Assembly: GCF_000711195.1 (NCBI RefSeq)
Contig: NZ_JOMR01000001.1
Span: forward strand, 1,488,001-1,552,000
From: Thiomicrospira pelophila DSM 1534
GTDB lineage: Bacteria > Pseudomonadota > Gammaproteobacteria > Thiomicrospirales > Thiomicrospiraceae
DNA length: 64,000 bases
Direction of reading: 5' to 3'
Position 1 is the stretch's first letter, and every line of letters begins with the position of its first letter. A model generated the notes under the pieces. It was not told where the DNA came from. It worked only from the letters and a program-made list of their open reading frames with translations, and did no database searches. Position numbers and translations under genes: made by a program. This document shows, piece after piece, positions 11,510-21,160 of the stretch.

Positions 11510-12921
11510 TTCGTACCACGCGTAAAATTTTACCGCTCAGTTTGATGTTGGTTTTAGCGGGTTGTTCGCAGATGCCTAACTACGAAAAGCCGCAAACCGA
11601 TTTACCGCAAACAATTGGCGAAATTCAACAAGCACCAGGCCTGGTGATCCCTGAAACTGAACAGGCCTGGTGGTTGCAGTTTGATGATGCCACTTTACAG
11701 GCCATGCTGGACAAAGCCTTGGAACGTAATGCCGATTTTAATATCGCACAACAGCGTTTATTCCAAGCTCGCGCCGCCTTAACCCAAGGTCGCGCCGAGC
11801 ACTGGCCCAGCTTGCAAGTGCAAGGTGGTTTAGGCCGCCAACAAACCAGCGACAATGCCCCACAAGCTCCAGGTGCAGAATTCGAAAGCTATAACCTGGA
11901 CGGCCTAATCAGTTATGAAGTTGATTTATGGGGACGCGTGCGCTCAAACCAACTGCGTTTAAGCGCCGAGTATGAAGCCATGCAAGCCGACACCCAAGCT
12001 TTGCGTTTGAGCTTAACTTCTGCGGTGGCCACCAGTTATTTCAACTTGCGCGCACTCGATCAAATGGTGTCTATTGCGCGCAACACGGTCAGTTCTCGCC
12101 AAGAAAACTTACAGTTGCGCCAACGCCAGTATGAGTTGGGTCGTTTAACCCAACTGGCCGTGCAGCAAGCTGAAGTGGAATTAACGCGTGTTGAAATTGA
12201 GTTAATTAATTTAGAACAACAACGTGATGTCCAACGCCATGCCCTAAGTTTGTTAGTGGGTGACACGCCCGCCCAAATGGTCAAAGCTAGCCAAGCTGAA
12301 GCTGGTAACGGCGGGTTTACGGATACCGAAATTCCGGCTTTGCATTCGGATTTAGCGTCCGAGTTATTAATGCGTCGTCCCGACATTCAAGCCGCTGAGC
12401 AACGTCTTATTGCGGCCAATGCCAATATTGGTGTAGCACGAGCCGCCCTATTCCCTAAACTAAGTTTAAACGGCTTAATTGGAGTTAATAGTAACTCGGT
12501 AGATACCTTGTTTGATGGCAATTCAACCCGTTGGCAAGCCCAAGCCGGTCTAACCGCGCCGATTTTTAATGCCGGTTCCTTACGCGCTCAGGTGCAAATC
12601 AGCGAAGCGGAACAACAGATCATGTTGAACCAGTATCAACAAACTTTGCGCCAAGCCTTTGCTGAAGCGTTAGATGCCTTAAACATGCATAAACGTTCAG
12701 AACGCCAGCTTGATGTTCAACAACGTCAAGTGATCGCATTGCGCAGCACCTTGGATTTGGCGCAAAAACGTTTTGATTCGGGCTATTCAAGCTACCTAGA
12801 AGTGTTGGATGCTCAACGTACTTTATTTGATGCTGAAGTCGCGATGGTCACCACCAAGCGTAATTATCTGAACGCTAGCATTGAACTCTACAAAGCCTTG
12901 GGCGGTCATTGGCAAGGCTAA
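11506..12921 (+). CDS. outer-membrane efflux lipoprotein (OprM/NodT family)
   Basis: The TolC-like trimeric channel completing the tripartite RND pump, 471 residues. The start is the ATG overlapping the pump stop, preceded by AGGAGA; it gives a lipoprotein signal ending LVLAGC with the lipidated Cys at residue 20. Two OEP repeats follow, with the conserved ELLMRRPDIQAAEQRLIAANANIG segment and a second helical repeat ending LNASIELYKALGG. The longer upstream frame would bury the signal peptide, so it was rejected. Two palindrome copies lie within 30 bp of each other at 11634 and 11661, encoding PGLV and QAW. Confidence 0.93.
11634..11645. repeat. iterated palindrome ACCAGGCCTGGT, perfect copy 1
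   Basis: Perfect 12-bp palindrome inside the outer-membrane channel gene, read in frame as PGLV. Confidence 0.9.
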
Positions 12922-12961
12922 CACTAAGTTAAAACCTTTCAGGTTCCGCATTATGCCAACC

Positions 12962-12973
12962 ACCAGGCCTGGT
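12962..12973. repeat. iterated palindrome, perfect copy 2
   Basis: Intergenic copy after the RND operon; its right part forms the 5' arm of the operon terminator. Confidence 0.9.
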
Positions 12974-13001
12974 GATCCGCATCACCGGGCCTTTTTGTTT
13001 T
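12965..13001 (+). terminator. intrinsic terminator of the RND operon
   Basis: AGGCCTGGTGAT (12965-12976), loop CCGC, then ATCACCGGGCCT (12981-12992) pair over 12 bp with one U-G wobble, followed by TTTTTGTTTT. The palindrome supplies the left arm of this hairpin. Confidence 0.85.
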
Positions 13002-13032
13002 ATAATGGCGCGAAAATTATCGGAATAAAAAC

Positions 13033-13452
13033 ATGAGTTCAAACGCTTTAACCCTCGGCATTCAAGTTTCTTATCAAGGTCAGGTGCACCACTTTAAAGC
13101 ACCCATTGATTTAGATGCGCGTTTAGCTAAACACGGTGCATTACCAGACTTTCATGATTGGGTCGCGCGCGCCAGCCAAGTGGATACCTATTCATATCTA
13201 TTTGAAGCCATGCAAATGGAGCCAGTTGAGATTTTAGGTGCCCAAGGTCGCGCAGCCGATTTTGTGGTGAATGGCGTGTTTGATGAGGCTGGTTTTATTG
13301 AAGATTGGCACCAGAAAAACGCGCTGCCTAGCCTGCAACGCTTAGCTAAACAACTGTTAGACATTGAGGACTTAGATCAACACCCCATGCTGAAGCAAGC
13401 TCTATTGGCCGCCTATCAACAAGGTTTTCAAGCGAATCAGCCTGCGTCTTAA
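13033..13452 (+). CDS. conserved hypothetical protein, 139 residues
   Basis: I do not recognise this family. The product is soluble and acidic, without signal peptide or membrane segment, and predicted to be mostly helical, with aromatic-rich motifs such as DFHDWVARASQVDTYSYLFEAM. A TATAAT box at 13001-13006 just after the RND terminator suggests its own promoter, although no good -35 is visible. It is convergent with tesA (17-bp gap), so it is probably monocistronic. Codon use resembles the neighbours. Confidence 0.7.
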   Translation: MSSNALTLGIQVSYQGQVHHFKAPIDLDARLAKHGALPDFHDWVARASQVDTYSYLFEAMQMEPVEILGAQGRAADFVVNGVFDEAGFIEDWHQKNALPSLQRLAKQLLDIEDLDQHPMLKQALLAAYQQGFQANQPAS

Positions 13453-13469
13453 ATCCGCTTAAATCTGTT

Positions 13470-14144
13470 TTAATCTTGCGAAAGAATTAAGCGGGTCAAC
13501 TTTGGCCACAATCGTTGCAATATGATCGGCTGAGCTTTGGGGTTAGGGTGCAAAGCATCGTTTTGCATTAAGTCTGGATCTAACGCCACATCTTCTAGAA
13601 AAAACGGGTCCAAATCTAACTGATAGGTTTCGGCCAAACTCAGATAGGTTTGCGCTAAACGCGCATCGTAAGCCGGCCCATAATTAGTTGGCAACCGAAT
13701 ACCTAACAACAGCACTTTAGCACCGGCTTGCTGACTGATCTCAATCATGCTTGCTAGGTTATGTTCTGTCGTGCTTAAATTTTGACCACGCAATGCATCA
13801 TTTGCCCCCAGTTCCAAAATGACATAGCTTGGCTGATGACGTTTAATCAGATTCGGTAAACGTTGTAAACCACCCGACGTGGTCTCTCCGCTCAAACTCG
13901 CGTTCACCACGTTAATATTGAACAATTTATCCTGAGTTTGTTTATTCAATTTTTGTTGTAATAAAGCCACCCAACCTTGCTCAGTCGACATACCATAAGC
14001 CGCGCTTAAACTGTCGCCCATAACCAGCATCACGTCTTGCGACTGGGCTTGAACGGGGTTAGTATTGAACCCAAACATTATGATTAAAAAAACGAATAGG
14101 CTAATATGAAAACAAGCTCGGTACTTCAGTTGAAGGATGTTCAC
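13470..14144 (-). CDS. tesA: periplasmic SGNH/GDSL esterase, TesA-like
   Basis: Multifunctional acyl-CoA thioesterase I / lysophospholipase type hydrolase. The GDSL block is VMGDSLSAAYGM (nucleophile Ser), followed by the Gly (SLSGETTSGG) and Asn (LELGANDALRG) oxyanion blocks and the catalytic DALHPN Asp-His block near the C-terminus. A GTG at 14144 gives a good signal peptide (hydrophobic core ISLFVFLIIMFGF, cleavage after VQA) with GAGGA upstream; the first ATG at 14078 would cut into the signal. The gene overlaps the divergent ybbA start by 39 bp, an arrangement like E. coli tesA-ybbAP. Confidence 0.88.
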   Translation of the reverse strand: MNILQLKYRACFHISLFVFLIIMFGFNTNPVQAQSQDVMLVMGDSLSAAYGMSTEQGWVALLQQKLNKQTQDKLFNINVVNASLSGETTSGGLQRLPNLIKRHQPSYVILELGANDALRGQNLSTTEHNLASMIEISQQAGAKVLLLGIRLPTNYGPAYDARLAQTYLSLAETYQLDLDPFFLEDVALDPDLMQNDALHPNPKAQPIILQRLWPKLTRLILSQD

Positions 14145-14780
14145 TACCAGGTGTCCTCTGCGCAAGAAAATATCTCTATCTTAAAGGGCTGCAACCTAGA
14201 TGTCGAGCCGAATCAAAGCTTAGCTATTGTCGGGCGTTCAGGTTCAGGCAAATCCACGCTATTGGCCTTAATGGCTGGATTAGACACCCCCACTTCAGGT
14301 GAAATTGAGTTACTCGGACATTCAATGAACCAATTAAGCGAAGACCAACGCGCCCAAGTCCGCGCCTTAAAAGTGGGATTTGTCTTTCAGAATTTTCAAC
14401 TCATGCCAGGGATGAACGCGCTGGAAAATGTAATGATGCCGCTGGAATTATTTGGCGTGGACCAAGCACGTGAACGCGCTGAAGCGGCACTGGAGAAAGT
14501 GGGCTTAAGCCACCGTTTAACTCACACACCGCGTGCCTTATCCGGTGGTGAACAACAACGCGTCGCAATTGCGCGCGCGATTGTCACCGAACCCGACATT
14601 TTGTTTGCAGATGAACCCACAGGCAACCTAGACGAAACCACAGCTAAACAAGTCCAAGATTTATTATTTGATTTGCAACAACACACTACATTGGTTCTGG
14701 TCACGCATGACCGGGCCTTTGCACAACTTTGCCAACGCCAAGTTACCCTGCAACACGGTCAACTTGAGGACGGCTTATAA
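14106..14780 (+). CDS. ybbA: ABC transporter ATPase, YbbA/LolD-like
   Basis: Nucleotide-binding subunit of 224 residues with Walker [11 protein letters not shown]-loop VFQNFQLMP, signature LSGGEQQR, Walker [10 protein letters not shown] and switch His in LVTHD. It belongs to the MacB/LolD class, whose members work as mechanotransmission or lipoprotein-release ATPases. The TAA stop overlaps the permease ATG (TAATG), so the two are coupled. Divergence from tesA with overlapping 5' ends supports the YbbA assignment over LolD. Confidence 0.9.
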   Translation: MKTSSVLQLKDVHYQVSSAQENISILKGCNLDVEPNQSLAIVGRSGSGKSTLLALMAGLDTPTSGEIELLGHSMNQLSEDQRAQVRALKVGFVFQNFQLMPGMNALENVMMPLELFGVDQARERAEAALEKVGLSHRLTHTPRALSGGEQQRVAIARAIVTEPDILFADEPTGNLDETTAKQVQDLLFDLQQHTTLVLVTHDRAFAQLCQRQVTLQHGQLEDGL

Positions 14781-17278
14781 TGCGCGCCAACACCGGAATA
14801 GTCTCTAGTTTTAAAGCGGCTAGCTTGTGGTTTATGCGCGGATTTAGGCGTGGAGACTGGCTTTGGTTATGGCTGGCGGTGGTGGTCGCCAGTTCGAGTG
14901 TGACCCTGGTTGAACAATTGGCTCACACCGTTCATCAAAGCATGCTAGCAAAATCGGCCGAATCCTTGTCCGCGGACTTGGTGATTCGTTCCAGCCGTCC
15001 GATCGAACCGACTTGGGCCAAGCAGGCTCAAGCAGATGGTCTGGACACCAGTGCAAACATCACCCTCACAACCATGGCCATGTTTAACGATCAGTTTCAA
15101 ATGGTGCAACTAAAAGGTATCGAGGCTAACTACCCACTGCGTGGTGCATTGCAAACGAAACAACAAACTTCGCTTAGTCAGGTGCAAAGCGATCAAATAT
15201 TGGCCGACCCACAACTCAACGGGTTAATTGATTTAAAGCTAGGCGACACACTCACTTTAGGGCGTAAAGAATTTAAGGTGCGAGATTGGTTAAGTGGACA
15301 GGACGTATTTCAAGCTACTTTTTCGCAATTCGCGCCGCAAGTGATTTTGCCGCTCAATCAACTTGATGGCTTAGGTTTAATTGGCCCGGGCAGCCGGGTT
15401 AATTACGAATTGGGTTTTAGTGGCGACCCGGCTACTCTCGCACGCTGGCAGAAACAGTTAGAAAATGAAGCTCAAGCGCATTGGCAAATTATTAACGCAC
15501 GGGCACCGACACCGGATTTAGAAAAATCCTTAGATACGGCTTGGTTGTTTTTAGACTTATCCGCCTTGGCAACCGTACTCATTGCCGGGCTTGCGATTCT
15601 AATCGCCAGTCGATTCTATTTACAGCGTTGGACGGCTTCGATGGCGCTGATGCGCGCCAGTGGTGCATCCAATCTTCAATTAACCGGTTTATTTGCGATT
15701 CAACTCATGTTGCTCGCGCTGATCGGCAGCGTGATTGGGGTTTTGATTGGCCAAGGCTTATTTCAACTGCTGCGGCCCATATTGGATAATTACTTCGACC
15801 CATTAGTCATTACCGGTTATGGACGTGCCATCGGCTTAGGTCTGTTAAGTGGTACATTAGCGCTTTGGACCTTTGCTTGGCCGGCATTTCGACAAGCCAC
15901 ACGCGTCTCACCTTTACAAGTCCTGCGAATGGGAGATACACGTTACAGCGCCACTGCGATGTTATTAGTCAGCTTATTGTTGTTAGTTGGTTTAATGTGG
16001 CTTTTACTCAGCACGCAAGTTATTTTATGGGCCGTTCCGGTGTTGTTAATCAGCGCAGCCTTGTTGTACGGCGTAGCACAAGGCTTGCTTTGGTTGATTA
16101 GTAAACTGCAGCCTTTTAGCTCAGGTTGGTTGCGTTTGTCTTTAGCCGCCTTAGCCCGTGAACCAGGCCTGGTGACTTTGCAGTTAATCTCGTTAGGCTT
16201 AGTGGTGTTCATTTTGGTGCTCATGACGTTTGTGCGCCAAGACTTATTGCAAAACTGGCAAGCTTCCTTACCAGAAAACACCCCTAATACCTTTATGATG
16301 AATATTCAACCGAATCAAGCTGGATCAGTGAACCAGCTGTTACAAAGTAAACAACTACAAGCTGACTTAGTACCCATGGTACGCGGTCGATTGGTTGCAC
16401 TAAACGAGCAGACCTTACGCATACAAGATCAAGACGAAGGCCGCGCGCAACGTTTATTGGAGCGCGAAGCCAATATAGCGTTATTAGAAAACCCACCCGG
16501 CTACAATCGCATCACACAACAGTTAAGCGCTGACCAGCGTTCGGATTTACCCGGCGTGTCAGTGGAAGCCGAAATTGCGGAGTTATTGAATTTAAAATTA
16601 GGTGATCGCTTAACCTTTGATTTGATTGGTCAGCGTTTCAGTTATCAACTGGTGAGCCTACGAGAGGTAGAATGGCAAAGTTTCCGGCTTAATTTCTTTT
16701 TTATCTTAGAACCGGTAGCCGACCAAAACTTACCGATCAGTTACATCACTAACTTTAAATCCGATTTATCAAAAGCGGAAACCGCAGGTTTACGCAAAGC
16801 GATCAATAATGAAGTTCCAGGCGTGTTGTGGATTGATGCGCGAGATATGATTGGTCAAATTCAGCAAATTATGCAACAAGCCTCAATGGCGGTGAGTTTA
16901 CTGTATGTGTTTACCTTAGTGTCGAGTTTGATTGTTATTTTTACGGCTACTCAAGCCTCGCAACTTGGACGCTTGCGTAGCTGGTTGTTGCTTCGAACAT
17001 TAGGCGCACGCCAAACCGACATCGTCAAAATTGGTTTAACCGAGTTTGTATTAATTGGTTTATTAGCCGGTGTGTTTGCCGCCTTTCTCGGGCAAATCAC
17101 CAGTGGTATGATTGCGTTTTTCTGGTTGGATATGACACCACAACTGAATCCAACATTATGGCTGATCTCAGTAGGTATGAGTAGTTTGCTATTATTGATG
17201 ATTGGCTGGCTAACTCAACGACGTTCGCTAAAGCAGACGCCAAAACAGTTATTACAACAACTGCAAGCCGATAGCTAA
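14780..17278 (+). CDS. ybbP: ABC transporter permease, YbbP-like (FtsX superfamily)
   Basis: An 832-residue permease with an N-terminal membrane anchor, a large periplasmic domain (about residues 50-250), an FtsX-type core of TM segments around residues 255-370, a further membrane block near 395-500, a second periplasmic domain and a second FtsX core at the C-terminus. The length and duplicated FtsX architecture match YbbP. Paired with YbbA and beside TesA, it may act in envelope lipid or hydrophobic-compound handling; the exact substrate is unknown. It contains one perfect palindrome copy at 16162. Confidence 0.88.
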   Translation: MRANTGIVSSFKAASLWFMRGFRRGDWLWLWLAVVVASSSVTLVEQLAHTVHQSMLAKSAESLSADLVIRSSRPIEPTWAKQAQADGLDTSANITLTTMAMFNDQFQMVQLKGIEANYPLRGALQTKQQTSLSQVQSDQILADPQLNGLIDLKLGDTLTLGRKEFKVRDWLSGQDVFQATFSQFAPQVILPLNQLDGLGLIGPGSRVNYELGFSGDPATLARWQKQLENEAQAHWQIINARAPTPDLEKSLDTAWLFLDLSALATVLIAGLAILIASRFYLQRWTASMALMRASGASNLQLTGLFAIQLMLLALIGSVIGVLIGQGLFQLLRPILDNYFDPLVITGYGRAIGLGLLSGTLALWTFAWPAFRQATRVSPLQVLRMGDTRYSATAMLLVSLLLLVGLMWLLLSTQVILWAVPVLLISAALLYGVAQGLLWLISKLQPFSSGWLRLSLAALAREPGLVTLQLISLGLVVFILVLMTFVRQDLLQNWQASLPENTPNTFMMNIQPNQAGSVNQLLQSKQLQADLVPMVRGRLVALNEQTLRIQDQDEGRAQRLLEREANIALLENPPGYNRITQQLSADQRSDLPGVSVEAEIAELLNLKLGDRLTFDLIGQRFSYQLVSLREVEWQSFRLNFFFILEPVADQNLPISYITNFKSDLSKAETAGLRKAINNEVPGVLWIDARDMIGQIQQIMQQASMAVSLLYVFTLVSSLIVIFTATQASQLGRLRSWLLLRTLGARQTDIVKIGLTEFVLIGLLAGVFAAFLGQITSGMIAFFWLDMTPQLNPTLWLISVGMSSLLLLMIGWLTQRRSLKQTPKQLLQQLQADS
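16162..16173. repeat. iterated palindrome, perfect copy 3
   Basis: Within ybbP, read in frame as PGLV. Confidence 0.9.
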
Positions 17279-17305
17279 TTTAAGGATTTTAAGAAGGTGG
17301 AGGCC

Positions 17306-17343
17306 GAAGCCCTCAAGCACCAGGCCTGGTGCTTGAGGGCTTC
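17306..17343. terminator. bidirectional terminator: 38-bp perfect palindrome
   Basis: Two perfect 19-bp arms (17306-17324 and 17325-17343) meet with no spacer, exactly centred on ACCAGGCCTGGT. It lies between convergent ybbP and ilvA. There is no long T run on either side, so it may act as a hairpin stop or as a protein site. Confidence 0.65.
17319..17330. repeat. iterated palindrome, perfect copy 4
   Basis: Centre of the 38-bp perfect palindrome between ybbP and ilvA. Confidence 0.9.
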
Positions 17344-17347
17344 GTTG

Positions 17348-18871
17348 TTAGTGAGTGTTTAAAAATAAGTGGTAACCCGGATTATCCTGCTCGCAGATAA
17401 ACGGATATTTCAGCTCATTTAAATAGATTTCAAATGCATCCTTTTGCACCGGTGGCACCTGCACACCTACCAATACTCTTCCATACGCATCGCTATGGTT
17501 TCGATAATGGAACAAGCTGATGTTCCACTCCTCGCTCATTCGACTTAAAAAGTTGAGCAAAGCCCCCGGGCGTTCAGGAAACTCAAAACGATATAAGGTT
17601 TCGTTTTGCAAACCTTCGGCCTTGCCACCTATCATATGGCGCAGGTGCAGTTTGGCCATTTCGTTTTCTGACATATCTTCAACTTCATAACCTTTTCCAC
17701 GCAAACTATCAATTAGCTGATGCTGCTCGGCTCGTCCGCCTTCGGTCCGCACGCCAACAAATACAATTGCTTGTTTAGAATCGGCATAACGATAGTTAAA
17801 CTCAGTAATAGCTCGGCGTGCGCCTAGGTCCTCACAGAACTGTTTAAAGCTACCCGGCTCTTCTTTGATTTTTACCGCAAAAATAGCTTCGCGTTTCTCA
17901 CCAAACTCGGTGCGCTCAGCAATATGATGCAAACGATCAAAATTCATATTCGCGCCACTAACGATCGCCGCCATTTCCAAACCAGCCACTTCACGCTGGG
18001 CGACAAATTTTTTCAAACCGGCCACGGCTAGCGCACCAGCCGGTTCAGCAATCGCACGGGTATCTTCAAACACGTCTTTAATCGCCGCGCAGATTTCATC
18101 GGTGCTGACGGTAATCATTTCATCCACGCAGGTTTGAGCAATGCGGAACGGAATCTCCCCCACTTGCGCCACGGCCACACCGTCGGCAAATAACCCGACT
18201 TGCTTTAATACTACACGTTCATTAGCTTTAAGTGCTTCGGTCATACACGCTGAATCTTCGGGTTCAACGCCCACAACACGCGTACTTGGCCAGACTTGTT
18301 TCAATACCGCAGCGATACCCGCAATCAGTCCACCACCGCCCACACAAACAAACACAACATCCAAAGGTTTCGGATGCTGACGTAACATTTCCAATGCCAC
18401 CGTACCTTGGCCGGCAATCACATCATAATCGTCATAAGGATGAATAAAGGTGTAATGATGCTCACGCATCAACTGATTGGCGTGTACCGAAGCTTCATCA
18501 AACGCATCACCATGCAGCACCACCTCCGCACCTAAGCGTTTAACAGCATTTACTTTGATTGGTGGTGTGGTTTTTGGCATCACAATCGTGGCCTTTATGC
18601 CCATTTTATTAGCGGCTAGTGCGACACCCTGTGCATGATTGCCAGCCGAAGCGGCAATCACACCGGCTTGTTTTTGCTCGTCTGTCAGTTTCACCATGCA
18701 GGCGTAGGCGCCACGCAATTTAAACGAAAATACCGGCTGCAAATCTTCACGTTTTAACCAAACTTTGTTTTGCATACGCTGAGACAAAAGCGGTGCCATT
18801 TCAAGCGGCGTTTCATCGGCTACGTCGTAAACCGGCACGGTTAAGACTCGTTTTAAAACTTGTTCGGGCAT
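17348..18871 (-). CDS. ilvA: threonine dehydratase, biosynthetic
   Basis: PLP enzyme converting threonine to 2-oxobutanoate, the first step of isoleucine synthesis. It has 507 residues (E. coli IlvA 514). The PLP Lys lies in SFKLRGAY (K51), the phosphate-binding loop is VGGGGLIAGIA, and two C-terminal ACT-like regulatory domains (from about residue 325) indicate feedback control by isoleucine and valine. The start was chosen at 18871 because AAGGGG lies 6 nt upstream; the longer frame to 18937 lacks support. It is transcribed alone and convergent with ybbP. Confidence 0.93.
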   Translation of the reverse strand: MPEQVLKRVLTVPVYDVADETPLEMAPLLSQRMQNKVWLKREDLQPVFSFKLRGAYACMVKLTDEQKQAGVIAASAGNHAQGVALAANKMGIKATIVMPKTTPPIKVNAVKRLGAEVVLHGDAFDEASVHANQLMREHHYTFIHPYDDYDVIAGQGTVALEMLRQHPKPLDVVFVCVGGGGLIAGIAAVLKQVWPSTRVVGVEPEDSACMTEALKANERVVLKQVGLFADGVAVAQVGEIPFRIAQTCVDEMITVSTDEICAAIKDVFEDTRAIAEPAGALAVAGLKKFVAQREVAGLEMAAIVSGANMNFDRLHHIAERTEFGEKREAIFAVKIKEEPGSFKQFCEDLGARRAITEFNYRYADSKQAIVFVGVRTEGGRAEQHQLIDSLRGKGYEVEDMSENEMAKLHLRHMIGGKAEGLQNETLYRFEFPERPGALLNFLSRMSEEWNISLFHYRNHSDAYGRVLVGVQVPPVQKDAFEIYLNELKYPFICEQDNPGYHLFLNTH

Positions 18872-18984
18872 GAGATTCCCCTTTGTGATAATGCAGGCAT
18901 TATACCAAGGCGCAACGCTATTCGAGAAAATTCGCAACCAGGCCTGCTACTTACCATTCAAACTTAGATTCAGTCGATCAAAAC

Positions 18985-19030
18985 TTCTCAATAGTTTCTC
19001 AATAGTCCTTATTTATATTGTGGATAAAAT
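18985..19030 (+). promoter_or_regulatory. tandem 11-bp operator repeat and -10 box of the first copper-cluster operon
   Basis: TTCTCAATAGT occurs twice in direct tandem (18985-18995 and 18996-19006), ending 18 bp before a -10-like TAAAAT (19025-19030). No -35 consensus is present. The ungapped 46-bp segment from 18987 is about 70 percent identical to one at the same spacing before the second receptor gene. Direct repeats with one-helical-turn spacing replacing a -35 are typical of OmpR/PhoB-type response-regulator sites. Confidence 0.6.
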
Positions 19031-19060
19031 AGCCTCACCTAAAATTACAAGGATGATCCG

Positions 19061-21151
19061 ATGCAGCATAAACGTCTATATTTAGCCCTAACGACCTTAC
19101 TCTTTGCCCCCACCTGCGTTATGGCGGAAAACCAACTGGATACTATTAGTATCACCGCTACAAAAATAGAACGTGAATCTAAAACCGTTCCACAAAGCGT
19201 ATACGTCATTGATGAAAAGCAAATTGAAACTGAAAATGCCACCAGCATTAATGAAGTGATCAGCAATATTCCCGGCGTCACCGCCGTCAGTAAGAACAAT
19301 GGCTATGATTCTCGACTCATTATCCGAGGTGCTGGATTAAAGGCTCCTTATGGCGTGCGTGAGATCATGGTGATTCGTGATGGCGTACCGATGACCGATC
19401 CGGACAGCTTCACCCGTTTTGATGTCATTGATATTGATGATATTGAATCGGTCGAAGTGTATAAAGGGCCGGGTTCAATTTTCGCCAGTAATGCCACCGG
19501 TGGCGTGGTATTTATCCAATCAAAATCCGTGTTTGACGACCAACAGGATCGTGTAAAAGTCGGCTATGGCAGCTTTAACACCGTCAAACTGAATGCCAAA
19601 AAATCACTACAACTGTCTGATACAGATAATATTTCGATCAACGTCTCACATCGCCAGTCAGAAAACAGCTGGCGCGATTGGAATAAATTTGACACATCCC
19701 AGTTCAGTATTAAACACGGTCACTTTTTTGACGATGACTCGGTGCTTGAAACCGAGATTGCTTACACCCAAGCCAACCTGCAACTACCTCAATCCTTGAG
19801 TGCTGCAGAGTTTGAAGCTTATAAAGATACCGGCGAAACCACCAACACCAGCAGCGCCTGGCAAAAGAGTGGTCGCTATTCTAATACCTTGTTTATTAAC
19901 AGCCGCTATGAAACCACGATGGGTGAATTCGACTTTAAACCCCAAGTATATATGACTCGCTGGGATCATTTTCACCCAGTTACCGGCATGATTAACGACT
20001 CACAAGACAATACCGTTATTGGTACCGATCTATCCTGGAGCCGTAGTCACGATTTTTTCAACATGCCTTCTGAACAGATTTTCGGACTAGGCTTGCGTGC
20101 TGATATTCAAAACGATGCCAAGAAATACGAATACGCGGATATTACCACCGGATTTGGCGGACGCATCACTCAAGTTAACTCAGATGAAAAAGGCAATTTA
20201 GCCAATATTGAAGACAGCGACAGCCAAATTTATAGCGCCTACTTTCAAGAGTCTTTCACACCGAGTTCAAAGTGGGTCATAGACCTAGGTATTCGCACCG
20301 ATATTTTGAACATGAACATCAAAGGCACCGAATATTCAAGTTACAACTTTTCAACTGGTGTATATGAAGCAGGCGATGGTGATTTTAAATATCAAGAATC
20401 CTATCAACTCATCTCCCCAAAAATTGGCGCTAGTTATGCTTTAACTGACACACTGAATGTGTTTGCGATTGCCGTTTCGGCCAACCAGGCACCAACTGTG
20501 AGTGAGATGCAAGCCAATCAAACTTACGACAAGGGCGACCTAAAAGGTTCGACCTCAAGCAATTTTGAATTTGGCTTAAAACAGCGTGGTCATAAACTCA
20601 GTGCGGATTTAAATGTCTACTACACCCAACTGGTTGATGAAATCGTTTCGGTAAAAGGCGGCAGCTTTCCAAACCTTTATACTTACTATGAAAATGCCGG
20701 TAAAAGTGAACGCAAAGGCATTGAATTAAGCGCACAATACCAAACCACATCAGATCTCAGCCTTGGCGCTAATGCGAGCGCGATGGATTATAGATATATC
20801 GACTATGTCAGCTCAGGCACAGATTACTCTAATAACCGCCCTCGTTTTATTCCTGACTATCAATATGCTCTATTTGCCAATTGGCATAAACAGGCGTATT
20901 CCGCTCGAGTCGAAGCAATTGGCTTTGGTCCCTACTATATTGATGATGCCAATACGGAACGTGATCAAGGGTATGACGGGGTATTCAATTTAATGCTTGG
21001 TTACAGCAAACAATCCCATCTTGTAAACCTAAGTGTGCGTAATCTATTAGACAAACGCTATGCTCAAGAAGTTTCGGCATCCTACGGTGGAAACCTCTAT
21101 ACCCCGGGCGCGCCAAGAAGCCTGATGCTGACCTATCAATATAAATACTAG
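19061..21151 (+). CDS. TonB-dependent outer-membrane receptor
   Basis: A 696-residue receptor with a signal peptide ending VMAE, a TonB box-like DTISITATK, a plug domain with VIRDGVPMTDPDSF and VEVYKGPGSIFASNATGG, and a 22-strand barrel ending in the aromatic LTYQYKY. It lacks an N-terminal signalling extension, so it is not a FecA/FpvA-type transducer. It is followed after 9 bp by a polyferredoxin gene. The ligand is uncertain: a ferric or cupric chelate is likely, and the copper genes downstream favour copper. Confidence 0.88.
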   Translation: MQHKRLYLALTTLLFAPTCVMAENQLDTISITATKIERESKTVPQSVYVIDEKQIETENATSINEVISNIPGVTAVSKNNGYDSRLIIRGAGLKAPYGVREIMVIRDGVPMTDPDSFTRFDVIDIDDIESVEVYKGPGSIFASNATGGVVFIQSKSVFDDQQDRVKVGYGSFNTVKLNAKKSLQLSDTDNISINVSHRQSENSWRDWNKFDTSQFSIKHGHFFDDDSVLETEIAYTQANLQLPQSLSAAEFEAYKDTGETTNTSSAWQKSGRYSNTLFINSRYETTMGEFDFKPQVYMTRWDHFHPVTGMINDSQDNTVIGTDLSWSRSHDFFNMPSEQIFGLGLRADIQNDAKKYEYADITTGFGGRITQVNSDEKGNLANIEDSDSQIYSAYFQESFTPSSKWVIDLGIRTDILNMNIKGTEYSSYNFSTGVYEAGDGDFKYQESYQLISPKIGASYALTDTLNVFAIAVSANQAPTVSEMQANQTYDKGDLKGSTSSNFEFGLKQRGHKLSADLNVYYTQLVDEIVSVKGGSFPNLYTYYENAGKSERKGIELSAQYQTTSDLSLGANASAMDYRYIDYVSSGTDYSNNRPRFIPDYQYALFANWHKQAYSARVEAIGFGPYYIDDANTERDQGYDGVFNLMLGYSKQSHLVNLSVRNLLDKRYAQEVSASYGGNLYTPGAPRSLMLTYQYKY

Positions 21152-21160
21152 GAGCCGGAT

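Noticed and set aside
17306-17343. Insertion-sequence end or phage attachment site for the 38-bp palindrome
   Set aside because: No transposase, no target duplication and no tRNA; the same core occurs singly in many genes, fitting an iterated word better.
18141-18447. Plus-strand open frames opposite ilvA
   Set aside because: Antisense shadows; ilvA is complete and well conserved.
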